Notes: a model not told the origin generated them from the letters alone. A stretch of DNA of 5,628 nucleotides from Akkermansia muciniphila (GCA_945873715.1 CAMCFL010000241.1:1-5628), one strand, 5' to 3'. Positions 1 to 5,628 are shown, numbered from the stretch's first letter. Translations and numbers: made by a program.

Positions 1-161
1 GATGGAAGCCATGGAAAGGATCGCTGCAAGGCACCCACGAAGGACCCCGGACGCCCCCCGGGCCGGGCATCCGACCACGACCACCGGAGACGAACGGCTT
101 CGAACCGGATCAGCGAAACGCATCGGGGACATCGAGAGGTGGATCCGGGATCGGTTTCGCC
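1..161. other. Gene-free region downstream of the DUF1552 gene, with a GC-rich hairpin
   Basis: No credible gene is visible here. In the minus-strand transcript leaving the DUF1552 gene, bases 73-65 can pair with 56-48 (a 9-bp stem with one G-U wobble, 8-base loop at 57-64), about 90 bases past the stop codon. No U-run follows, so this is not a standard intrinsic terminator. It could slow polymerase or protect the 3' end, or simply reflect high GC content. A short plus-strand frame (2-181) is open but has no coding signal. Confidence 0.3.
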
Positions 162-1502
162 TTAGATCGGCAGCGGCGTGAACAGGCCGTCGATCTTGCC
201 CTGGCTGTCGGCGAACCGGTCGAGTCGCACGCCGACCCGGTCCAGCAGCGTCAGATGGAGATTGGCCAGCGGCGTCGGCCGGGCGTGACGCAGATGGCGA
301 TTGCCCTTGAGCCCGGTGGCACCGCCGCCGGCGACGAGGATGGGCAGGTTCGTGTGATCATGGATGTTGGGGTTGCCGATGCCGCTGCCGTAGAGCAGCA
401 GCGAATGGTCGAGCAGGGACCCCTCGCCGTCCTGCGTCGCCTTCAGCTTCCCGAGGAACTCCGCGAAGAGCGACACGTGGAAAGCATTGATCTTCGCCAT
501 GCGCGCGATCTTCTCCGGGTCGTTGCCATGATGTGAAAGCGGGTGGTGCGGATCGGAAACCCCGATCTCGGGATAGGTGCGATTGCTGGTCTCGCGGGCG
601 AGCTGGAAGGTGATCACGCGGGTGACATCGCCCTGCATCGCGAGCACCTGGAGGTCGAACATCAGCCGGACATGATCGGCATAGGCCACGGGCACCCCGA
701 CCGGGCGGTCGAGGTCCCGGAGCGGATTCTGCACGGCGTCGCGCTCGGCCTTCTGGATGCGGCGTTCCACCTCGCGGACCGTGTCGAGGTATTCTCCCAC
801 CCGCGCGCGGTCCCCTGCCCCGAGGTCGCGTTGCAACCGCCGGATGTCGGCATTGAACGAGTCGAGCAGGCTCGCCTTCTTGCGCAGGGCCGACCGCCGT
901 TCCGCCGTGCTGCCCCCTTCCCCGAACAGACTCTCGAAGACGATCCGCGGGTGCGCCTCCGCCGGGAGCGGCGTGGTGGGAGACGACCACGAAAGGTTGT
1001 TCTGATAGGCGCAGGCGTAGCCATTGTCGCACTGGCCCACGACCTGGAGCAGGTCCATCGCCAATTCCAGGGACGGGAGCTGGGTCTCACGCCCGATCTG
1101 TTTCGCGGCCACCTGATCCACGGTGGTTCCCAGGAAGTAATCGGTGCTCTCGGTGAGCTTCGCCTTGGCGGCACTGAGGAAGGCGGAGTTCGACGTCGCG
1201 TGACTGCCCGGATAGGCGTTCTGGAGCTCCAGGTTCGAGATCACCGTCACCTGCTCCCGCACCGGCGCGAGGGATTCCAGGATCGGTGAGAGCTGATCCA
1301 GCGTGTCCCCGGGCGGCGTCCAACGACTCCCGTCGCAGCCCATCGGCATGAAGACAAAACCCAGCCGCGGCACCGGCTTGGCCGGGCTTTTGGCCCAGGC
1401 CGTCGACGCGGGAATCATGGCGTCGAGCAAGGGCAACGCCAGCGTCGTGCCCAGGCCCCTCAGGAACGTCCGACGCGGAAGCGACTTCTTGGTGATGATC
1501 AT
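162..1502 (-). CDS. DUF1552 family protein, Tat-exported
   Basis: This 446-residue protein belongs to the DUF1552 family, which I place near the alkaline phosphatase/sulfatase-like fold; no reaction is established for it. The N-terminus is a textbook twin-arginine signal: SLPRRTFLRG at residues 7-16, a hydrophobic stretch at about 17-30, and a likely AWA|KS cleavage after residue 37. It should therefore fold in the cytoplasm and be exported by Tat. Two His-rich clusters stand out: Asp317 with His319/His320 and His324/His325 (DPHHPLSHHG), and IHDH at 380-383 followed by NLPILVAGGG. They are candidate metal ligands, but that is inference. The classical sulfatase Cys/Ser nucleophile motif is not visible. 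Length is normal for the family and the gene ends in TAA. The ATG overlaps the upstream gene's stop (ATGA) and has a strong Shine-Dalgarno, which fixes the start and implies translational coupling. Family assignment is firm, function is not. Confidence 0.93.
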   Translation of the reverse strand: MIITKKSLPRRTFLRGLGTTLALPLLDAMIPASTAWAKSPAKPVPRLGFVFMPMGCDGSRWTPPGDTLDQLSPILESLAPVREQVTVISNLELQNAYPGSHATSNSAFLSAAKAKLTESTDYFLGTTVDQVAAKQIGRETQLPSLELAMDLLQVVGQCDNGYACAYQNNLSWSSPTTPLPAEAHPRIVFESLFGEGGSTAERRSALRKKASLLDSFNADIRRLQRDLGAGDRARVGEYLDTVREVERRIQKAERDAVQNPLRDLDRPVGVPVAYADHVRLMFDLQVLAMQGDVTRVITFQLARETSNRTYPEIGVSDPHHPLSHHGNDPEKIARMAKINAFHVSLFAEFLGKLKATQDGEGSLLDHSLLLYGSGIGNPNIHDHTNLPILVAGGGATGLKGNRHLRHARPTPLANLHLTLLDRVGVRLDRFADSQGKIDGLFTPLPI

Positions 1503-3874
1503 TCTGACCTCCTTTGGGTGAACGGCGTGCTCTGGGTGATCCCAACGATGATGGACGAAAAACGGTAATCCCGGGCCTGCGCGTCCCGAAGGATCTTTCG
1601 GATGGCCGGAGCATCATGGGGCTCCAGCCCGCGGCCGAGGGCATACGTCAGCAACTTTCCAGTGATCGTGCCCACGATCACCTCGGGTCGACGGAGGAGA
1701 TGGTCCTCCAGTCCGCTCACGCCCTCGAACCGGCTGCCATCGGGCAGGCCGCCGGTGGCATCGACCGGTCGGCCTTCCTCCAACGTCCGCCAGCGGCCCA
1801 CCGCGTCGAAGTTCTCCAGCGCGAACCCCGGCGGATCGATCAGCTTGTGGCAACCCGCGCAGGCCGGGTTCGCCCGGTGCAGGGCCAACCGTTCACGCAC
1901 GGAGAGCTTCGAGGACACCGGGTTCTCCTTGAGGTTGGAAACATTCGGCGGCGGCGGCGGTGGCGGCGTTCCCAGGAGGTTTTCCAGGACCCACTTACCC
2001 CGCAACACCGGCGAGGTGCGGTCCGCATACGACGTCACCGCGAGCACGCTCCCGTGACGCAGCAATCCGCCCCGTCCCGCGTCTGCCACGGCCACCTTGC
2101 GGAACTGGCTGCCCTGGACATGGGGAATGCCGTAGTGCCGGGCGAGGCGTTCGTTGAGAAAGGTGTGATCCGCCCGCACCAGATCCAGCACGCTGCGGTC
2201 CTCCCGCAGGACGCTCTGGAAGAACAGTTCGGTCTCGCGTCGGAGCGACTGCCGGAGATTGTCGTCGAAGTCCGGGAACAACCGCACGTCGGGCGTGAAC
2301 GAGTCCAGATTGCGCAGGTACAGCCATTGCCCGGCAAAATGGTCCGACAAAGCCGCGGCCCGCGGGTCCGCCAGCATCCGGCGCGTCTGCTTCTCCAGAA
2401 CCGCCGGCCGATGCAATTCACCCCGGATGGCCAACCTCAGCAGTTCCTCGTCGGGGATGCTGCTCCAGAGGAAGAACGACAGTCGCCGCGCCAGTTCCAG
2501 GTCCGTGATCCGGTAGGCGGTCCGCGGCGGAACGCCTTCGGGATCGCGTTCGACGCGGAACAGGAATCCGGGGCTGACCAGGATCGCACCCAACCCCGCT
2601 TCGATACCCGCTTCGAAACCCTTCTCTTCCCGCGCCTCGCGATACAGCCGCATCGGCCCTTCCAGATCCTCCGCCGTCACCGGCCGATGATACGCGCGCC
2701 GCGCCAGCGCGGTGAGATTGCGCCGGGCACAGGCTTCCTCGTCCGCAGGCCCCGTGGGTTTCGATCCAAAGATGCGACGACGACTCGGCGTCTCGCCCGG
2801 TCCCTTCGCATCGTACGGTCCGTTGATCGAGACCTGATACACCGCCGGCCCGAGGCGCGGATGCCGATGCATGTTGAACCGCGCGGCTCCGGGTTGCCGG
2901 CGGGTTTCCAGCAACGACGAAGGATTCTTGAGGAAGGTCACCCCGATCGCATGCGGGCCGGCGGTGATCGGCACCCGGATGTGAAGATGCCGATCCACCG
3001 CCTCGAAATCGCGATCCCCACCCGGCGGCACCACGGTGAATGAAGCGATCGGTTTCCGGTCGAGCAACACCTCTACGGCATGCGGCTCGCGCAGGCCTTC
3101 GACCTCCTCGTTGCGATCCCGGGTCAGGCGGATCTGGATCTCGTACTCCGCATCCAGAGGGAACACATGGGAGATCCGCGTCCCGCCCCGGGTTCCCAGC
3201 GGCAGTCCCTCGACGTGCTCTTCCTGGGTCAGGTCCGGAGCCAGTCGGACGGTGTGCCCGGCAACTGGTTGGGGAGTCCCCACCGCCAGGCGGCTGATCT
3301 TCTGCGCCGCCGAGAGGTAACGGTCGAGAAGGGTCGGGGACAGCGTTCCCACCGCGACATTGTCAAAGCCATGCCCGGCATCCTCTTTCGGGAGCAGCGC
3401 AGAACCATCGATCTGCAGGTCGAGCAGGTCGCGGACGGCATTCTGGTACTCGGTCCGGTTGAGGCGCCGCAGGGTCGGCGTCCGGCCGGGATCCGGTTGC
3501 CGCACCGCCGCGGCATCCAGGGAACGCTCCAGATGCGAGAGGACCCGCGTGTAGGCGGCTTCGTCCGGACGTTCCTTGTCCGACGGCGGCATCTGCCGGG
3601 TGCGCAGGCGTTGCACGACCCGCTCCCAGACTTCGGAATGCACCGCAGGATCCTGCGATCCGATCGCCTCCAGGTTGAGGTCTCCCTTCGATACCTCGCG
3701 GTCATGGCACTCGATGCAATGCCGGTCCACGAATGAGCGGATGACTTCCGCGGAGGAACGCGTCGGCACCCGGCTTTCCGCCGGTGCGGCGGCAGAAACC
3801 AGCGAGGCAAAGGCGATCCCTGCGGACAGGAAGAGCGCGCGACTCCGTCGCGGGAGGATGTGTTCAATCACCAT
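1499..3874 (-). CDS. Secreted cytochrome-like protein with DUF1587/1595/1592/1588/1585 domains
   Basis: From the ATG at 3874 this encodes 791 residues. A basic N-region (PRRSR, 8-12) and hydrophobic core (about 13-30) form a Sec-type signal peptide with a likely cut in the SAAAPA stretch. A CIECH heme-type motif follows at 53-57, with RQMPP at 93-97 as a possible Met ligand, as in planctomycete-type cytochrome domains. Then come DUF1587 (RRLNRTEYQNAVRDLL, 136-151), a beta-rich region at about 200-380 possibly of carbohydrate-binding type, DUF1595 (about 380-445), DUF1592 (about 450-580), DUF1588 (about 590-690) with seven prolines at 637-643 and a second CxxCH (CAGCH, 672-676), and C-terminal DUF1585. 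It may carry electrons or act on polymers outside the cytoplasm; the reaction is unknown. An ATG at 3967 would add 31 residues but bury the signal peptide and lie upstream of the predicted promoter, so 3874 is preferred. No clear Shine-Dalgarno precedes 3874. Confidence 0.92.
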   Translation of the reverse strand: MVIEHILPRRSRALFLSAGIAFASLVSAAAPAESRVPTRSSAEVIRSFVDRHCIECHDREVSKGDLNLEAIGSQDPAVHSEVWERVVQRLRTRQMPPSDKERPDEAAYTRVLSHLERSLDAAAVRQPDPGRTPTLRRLNRTEYQNAVRDLLDLQIDGSALLPKEDAGHGFDNVAVGTLSPTLLDRYLSAAQKISRLAVGTPQPVAGHTVRLAPDLTQEEHVEGLPLGTRGGTRISHVFPLDAEYEIQIRLTRDRNEEVEGLREPHAVEVLLDRKPIASFTVVPPGGDRDFEAVDRHLHIRVPITAGPHAIGVTFLKNPSSLLETRRQPGAARFNMHRHPRLGPAVYQVSINGPYDAKGPGETPSRRRIFGSKPTGPADEEACARRNLTALARRAYHRPVTAEDLEGPMRLYREAREEKGFEAGIEAGLGAILVSPGFLFRVERDPEGVPPRTAYRITDLELARRLSFFLWSSIPDEELLRLAIRGELHRPAVLEKQTRRMLADPRAAALSDHFAGQWLYLRNLDSFTPDVRLFPDFDDNLRQSLRRETELFFQSVLREDRSVLDLVRADHTFLNERLARHYGIPHVQGSQFRKVAVADAGRGGLLRHGSVLAVTSYADRTSPVLRGKWVLENLLGTPPPPPPPNVSNLKENPVSSKLSVRERLALHRANPACAGCHKLIDPPGFALENFDAVGRWRTLEEGRPVDATGGLPDGSRFEGVSGLEDHLLRRPEVIVGTITGKLLTYALGRGLEPHDAPAIRKILRDAQARDYRFSSIIVGITQSTPFTQRRSE
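1507..1515 (-). promoter_or_regulatory. Strong ribosome binding site for the DUF1552 gene
   Basis: Read on the minus strand, AAAGGAGGT lies 4 bases before the ATG at 1502, inside the last codons of the upstream gene. It is nearly the full anti-16S complement. It decides the DUF1552 start and shows that the downstream gene can recruit ribosomes itself as well as through the 4-base overlap. Confidence 0.85.
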
Positions 3875-3915
3875 CGGAGCGGATACCGGTGAAGGCAGGC
3901 AGGGAATTGCGCGCC

Positions 3916-3943
3916 ATCCTAGGGAACGATCGTCGGCCGTCAA
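3916..3943 (-). promoter_or_regulatory. Predicted sigma70-type promoter for the minus-strand operon
   Basis: On the minus strand, TTGACG (3943-3938, five of six consensus bases) is followed after 16 bases by TAGGAT (3921-3916, four of six, with the key A2 and T6 present). Transcription would start near 3908-3910, giving a leader of about 35 bases before the ATG at 3874. The position fits the chosen start and argues against the ATG at 3967. It is predicted from sequence only, and promoter consensus in this phylum is less well known. Confidence 0.5.
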
Positions 3944-3979
3944 TTCACCCTCCGCTCCAGTTCGCATGCGGCTGCATCG

Positions 3980-4044
3980 CTGTAGGCCCGCTGCCCCCAG
4001 CGGGCGTCGCCTCCCACCACCGCCTGAGGGCAGGCGGCCTACAG
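3980..4044. repeat. REP/REPIN-like double-hairpin element
   Basis: This 65-base element is bounded by perfect 8-base inverted ends, CTGTAGGC (3980-3987) and GCCTACAG (4037-4044). Inside are two hairpins. The left has an 8-bp stem (3986-3993 with 3998-4005) and a CCCC loop; the right has a 7-bp stem (4020-4026 with 4031-4037) and an AGGG loop. The right half, reversed, matches the left over the first 17 bases at 15 positions, and both differences are compensated on the opposite side of the stem. Two inverted copies of one REP-like palindrome around a short spacer is the layout of a REPIN. It lies between the minus-operon promoter and the plus-strand methyltransferase, so it would be in any plus-strand leader transcript that starts upstream of it. 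Mobilisation by a RAYT-type transposase is family knowledge; none is in this window. Confidence 0.75.
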
Positions 4045-4054
4045 GCTCGCGGAC

Positions 4055-4061
4055 GGAGGAG
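4055..4061 (+). promoter_or_regulatory. Strong ribosome binding site of the short leader frame
   Basis: GGAGGAG ends 7 bases before the ATG at 4069, ideal spacing for that start. It is 45 bases from the methyltransferase ATG at 4107, too far to serve it directly. No comparable site lies just upstream of 4107, so the methyltransferase probably relies on ribosomes loaded here. Confidence 0.6.
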
Positions 4062-4068
4062 ATTTGGG

Positions 4069-4107
4069 ATGGCGGATCCCCCAGACGCTCCGCAAGGCTT
4101 CACGTGA
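4069..4107 (+). CDS. Putative 12-residue leader peptide coupled to the methyltransferase
   Basis: A 12-codon frame reads MADPPDAPQGFT and ends in TGA at 4105-4107. The last base of that stop is the first base of the methyltransferase ATG (TGATG), a classic stop-start overlap for translational re-initiation. Its Shine-Dalgarno is far better than anything before 4107. The simplest reading is a coupled leader peptide. It is proline-rich (PP at 4-5), with no run of a single regulatory amino acid that would suggest attenuation. An alternative is that this was once the methyltransferase N-terminus in another frame, or that an indel error splits one gene. The methyltransferase is already full length from 4107, which makes those alternatives less likely. 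Confidence 0.4.
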   Translation: MADPPDAPQGFT

Positions 4108-5144
4108 TGTTCAACTCCCCATCGGATGTCGCCGTCCGGATTCATCCCAGCCAGTTCCCCGGGAGCGTCGCAGCCGCCATGCACGCGTCGTTGAACGCGC
4201 GCCGGATGAATCACAAGTTCCACTACGACACCCCCCGTCAGACCCTGCGGTGGCTGCGGGTCCACCAGGCCTATTCCCCCGCCTGCACTGACCCTGCCGG
4301 AACCACGCTGTATTCCGAGGCGGCCGCCGCCGCCGCACTGCGGTTGCGGAACCACGACGACGTGGACGTGATCAGCCTTGGCAGTGGCGGCGGACAGAAG
4401 GACGCGCACGTCCTCGCAGCCCTGGAGGCAATCCACCCGGGGGTTCGACGTCGTTACGTGCCGGTGGATGTCTCGCCCGGACTGGCCCTGATCTCCCGCG
4501 ATGCCGCCATGGGGGTCGGAGTCGAGGCCAAGGACATCGTGCCCTACGTGATGGACCTGGCGGAGTCGCCCGACTGGGCGGCGGCCCTGAACCCCGTGCT
4601 ACGTTCGAACGCGGCCCGACTGATCCTGTTCTATGGGATGCTGCCGAACTTCGTCCCCGGAATCACGGCCCTGCGGCTCGGTGCGTTGCTCCGACCGGGA
4701 GATGCGCTTTTGGTCAGCGCCAATCTTGCCCCGGGCCCCGACTACGCGGCCGGCGTCGAATCGATCCTTCCCCTCTACGAGAACGCGCTGACCGGCGACT
4801 GGCTCCTGGCCGTGCTGCAGGACCTGGGCGCTGATCGTGGAGATGCCCGAATCGAGTTCTCGGTCGTCCCCTGCCCCGACGGCAGCGGACTCCTCCGGAT
4901 CCAGGCCTGTGCCCACTTCCTTCGGCCAACCCGCCTTGCCTACGAGGATGCCGTGCACACGTTGGAACCCGGCGAGAAGTTCCACCTCTTCTTCTCCTAT
5001 CGTCACACCCCCGAGCGGGTCGCCGGACACCTCGCGCCGGCAGGACTTCGGATCGAACAGCAGTGGCTGAATCCGGCCGGGGACGAAGGCGTTTTCCTGA
5101 TCACCCAGAAACCTGGAAACCCGGCGGGAACTTCCGTGTCCTGA
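4107..5144 (+). CDS. EgtD-family SAM-dependent N-methyltransferase (histidine-specific type fold)
   Basis: This 345-residue cytoplasmic enzyme matches the L-histidine N-alpha-methyltransferase family, whose best-known member trimethylates histidine to hercynine for ergothioneine synthesis. Signatures in order: KFHYD (37-41, EgtD KWFYD), AYSP (55-58), SAM-binding LGSGGGQKD (91-99, EgtD LGSGTSEKT), YVPVDVSPG (117-125), LFYGMLPNFVPG (174-185, with the conserved substrate Asn at 181), LRPGDALL (195-202), Tyr224, and a C-terminal AGLRIEQQWLNPAGDEG (312-328) like EgtD's DPAGDFG. Length is slightly above the usual 320 or so. Against Mycobacterium smegmatis EgtD recalled from memory, Ser284 is kept (Ser297) but Glu282, which contacts the imidazole, aligns with Phe295. 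The substrate may therefore not be histidine, so I give no egtD symbol. The ATG at 4107 places KFHYD at the expected distance; GTG at 4104 is possible. The membrane-peptide gene follows after 41 bases. Confidence 0.88.
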   Translation: MFNSPSDVAVRIHPSQFPGSVAAAMHASLNARRMNHKFHYDTPRQTLRWLRVHQAYSPACTDPAGTTLYSEAAAAAALRLRNHDDVDVISLGSGGGQKDAHVLAALEAIHPGVRRRYVPVDVSPGLALISRDAAMGVGVEAKDIVPYVMDLAESPDWAAALNPVLRSNAARLILFYGMLPNFVPGITALRLGALLRPGDALLVSANLAPGPDYAAGVESILPLYENALTGDWLLAVLQDLGADRGDARIEFSVVPCPDGSGLLRIQACAHFLRPTRLAYEDAVHTLEPGEKFHLFFSYRHTPERVAGHLAPAGLRIEQQWLNPAGDEGVFLITQKPGNPAGTSVS

Positions 5145-5185
5145 CCTGACGCTCCACCCGGGTATCGGGACGGGCACCTTGTCCC

Positions 5186-5395
5186 ATGAAATTCCTCCTG
5201 ACCCTCCTGCTCTGGACCCTGCTGCTGGTGTTCTGCTGGCCGCTGGCACTCCTCATCCTCGTCGCCTGGCCGATCCTCTGGCTGCTCTCCATCCCCTTCC
5301 GGATCGTCGGCATCGTCCTGGAATCGCTCCTGGCCCTGGTCAAGGCATTGCTCTTCCTCCCCGCCCGACTGCTGGGCCATCGGGACGCGACCTGA
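5186..5395 (+). CDS. Small hydrophobic membrane protein, 69 residues
   Basis: I do not recognise a named family. The product is almost entirely hydrophobic. Residues 3-36 form one long or two short membrane segments rich in Leu and Trp (Trp10, 18, 28, 32) and kinked by Pro19, Pro29 and Pro37. Residues 38-63 form a second helix in which Arg39, Glu46 and Lys53 fall exactly seven residues apart, giving a single charged stripe. The tail is short and polar (GHRDAT). It probably sits in the inner membrane as a hairpin or with an amphipathic second helix. It starts 41 bases after the methyltransferase stop on the same strand, so co-transcription is likely. The Shine-Dalgarno is weak (GGGACGGG, 11 bases upstream). 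GGGAC (5167-5171) can pair with GTCCC (5181-5185) directly against the ATG and might limit translation. Strong hydrophobicity supports a real gene; function is unknown. Confidence 0.7.
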   Translation: MKFLLTLLLWTLLLVFCWPLALLILVAWPILWLLSIPFRIVGIVLESLLALVKALLFLPARLLGHRDAT

Positions 5396-5427
5396 GCCGG
5401 AACGATGCAGACGAGCTGAGCCGGAAC
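5392..5427 (+). repeat. 12-base direct repeat, 24-base period
   Basis: CTGAGCCGGAAC occurs at 5392-5403 and again at 5416-5427, starting 24 bases apart. The first copy contains the TGA stop of the small membrane protein gene. It looks like a short duplication at the gene end, just before the CGCGAAGC repeat block. No role is evident. Confidence 0.6.
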
Positions 5428-5430
5428 TCC

Positions 5431-5563
5431 CACGCGAAGCCGCGAAGCCGCGAAGAACCCCAGGTTTCGGGATTCTGGAATGAGCCACCCTCCGGTGAAC
5501 GATCCCCGCCGTCAGAGTCCTCCGAGTAGCAGCCTTCTCTTCGCGACTTCGCGGCTTCGCGTG
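5431..5563. repeat. Inverted repeat with arms of three CGCGAAGC-type units
   Basis: The left arm (5431-5456) is CA plus three 8-base units: CGCGAAGC, CGCGAAGC, CGCGAAGA. The right arm (5538-5563) is its reverse complement at 25 of 26 positions; the middle unit ends in T instead of C. The arms enclose an 81-base spacer with no reading frame of note. Such ACGCnnAGnCGCnnAG-style arms resemble dispersed intergenic repeats I know from many bacterial genomes. I see no target-site duplication and no transposase. The paired arms could form a very stable stem in RNA and might act as a bidirectional block or 3'-end stabiliser. Confidence 0.75.
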
Positions 5564-5599
5564 AGCCTTTCCCCCTGCACCGGGTCGCTCCCGAGTGAC

Positions 5600-5623
5600 G
5601 ACCACACTTTATAAAGTGTGGTC
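5600..5623. repeat. Perfect 24-base palindrome with TTTATAAA centre
   Basis: The half-site GACCACACTTTA is followed at once by its exact reverse complement, with no spacer. The symmetry stops at 5599 and 5624. The AT-rich centre flanked by GTGTGG/CCACAC arms contrasts with the GC-rich surroundings. It could be an operator for a dimeric regulator of a gene beyond the window, a dispersed palindromic repeat, or a cruciform site. No U-run follows, so it is not a standard intrinsic terminator. It lies 5 bases from the window end. Confidence 0.7.
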
Positions 5624-5628
5624 CTCCC

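Noticed and set aside
2..181. A 59-codon Arg-rich plus-strand frame at the left edge
   Set aside because: It has no motif, has no visible ribosome site in the window, and runs into the end of the DUF1552 gene on the other strand.
543..1289. A 248-codon plus-strand frame antisense to the DUF1552 gene
   Set aside because: It mirrors a well-recognised family gene codon for codon and shows no motif or ribosome site of its own.
1514..3043. A 509-codon open frame on the plus strand, antisense to the cytochrome-like gene
   Set aside because: Its product has no recognisable domain and is rich in Arg, Gln and Pro. It lies opposite a clearly conserved multi-domain gene, and long antisense frames are expected at this GC content.
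3875..3967. Longer N-terminus for the cytochrome-like gene from the ATG at 3967
   Set aside because: It places 31 polar residues before a good signal peptide and starts upstream of the predicted promoter.
3576..4106. Upstream extension of the methyltransferase frame
   Set aside because: It would overlap the start of the divergent cytochrome-like gene, translate the promoter and double hairpin, and add low-complexity sequence. The family N-terminus is complete from 4107.
5433..5456. Tandem 8-base units considered as a CRISPR fragment
   Set aside because: The units are contiguous with no spacers, and the whole block is mirrored at 5538-5561, so it is an inverted-repeat element.
5003..5605. 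A 200-codon minus-strand frame across the methyltransferase end, the membrane gene and the repeats
   Set aside because: It translates through the repeat elements into Glu/Gln/Arg-rich low-complexity sequence and is antisense to better-supported genes.
5431..5623. Intrinsic terminator for the plus-strand genes
   Set aside because: Neither the long inverted repeat nor the palindrome is followed by a T-run, and the 81-base loop of the former is too long for a standard terminator.

Overview
The window is high-GC bacterial DNA with four convincing genes in two divergent blocks. The left block (minus strand) is a two-gene operon: a secreted cytochrome-like protein with the DUF1587/DUF1595/DUF1592/DUF1588/DUF1585 domain series, then a Tat-exported DUF1552 protein. 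This pair is typical of Planctomycetota and Verrucomicrobiota. The dense palindromic repeats and the EgtD-like methyltransferase with an NHKFHYD/HQAYSP-type N-terminus make me favour Verrucomicrobiota. That is an inference from gene content, not a phylogenetic placement.

Layout. Positions 1-161 lie downstream of the DUF1552 gene and hold only a GC-rich hairpin. Positions 162-1502 (minus) encode the DUF1552 protein and 1499-3874 (minus) the cytochrome-like protein. The two overlap by 4 bases (ATGA), and a near-perfect Shine-Dalgarno for the second gene lies inside the end of the first. Positions 3875-4106 are the divergent intergenic region. It holds a good sigma70-type promoter for the minus operon, a 65-base double-hairpin repeat of REP/REPIN type, and a 12-codon leader reading frame with a strong Shine-Dalgarno whose stop overlaps the next start (TGATG). 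Positions 4107-5144 (plus) encode a SAM-dependent methyltransferase of the EgtD family, and 5186-5395 (plus) a 69-residue membrane peptide. Positions 5396-5628 have no gene but carry three repeats: a 12-base direct repeat, 26-base inverted arms built from 8-base CGCGAAGC units, and a perfect 24-base palindrome with an AT-rich centre.

How the parts may work together. The minus operon plausibly makes an exported redox/hydrolase-like pair: a protein with two CxxCH motifs and a folded DUF1552 partner, whose biochemical roles are not established. The methyltransferase has the SAM-binding and C-terminal signatures of histidine N-alpha-methyltransferases. However, a Glu that contacts the histidine imidazole in mycobacterial EgtD aligns with a Phe here, so the substrate may not be histidine. 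No ergothioneine partner gene (egtB type) lies in the window. The most interesting points are the methyltransferase pocket, the coupled leader frame, the covarying double hairpin and the 24-base palindrome.
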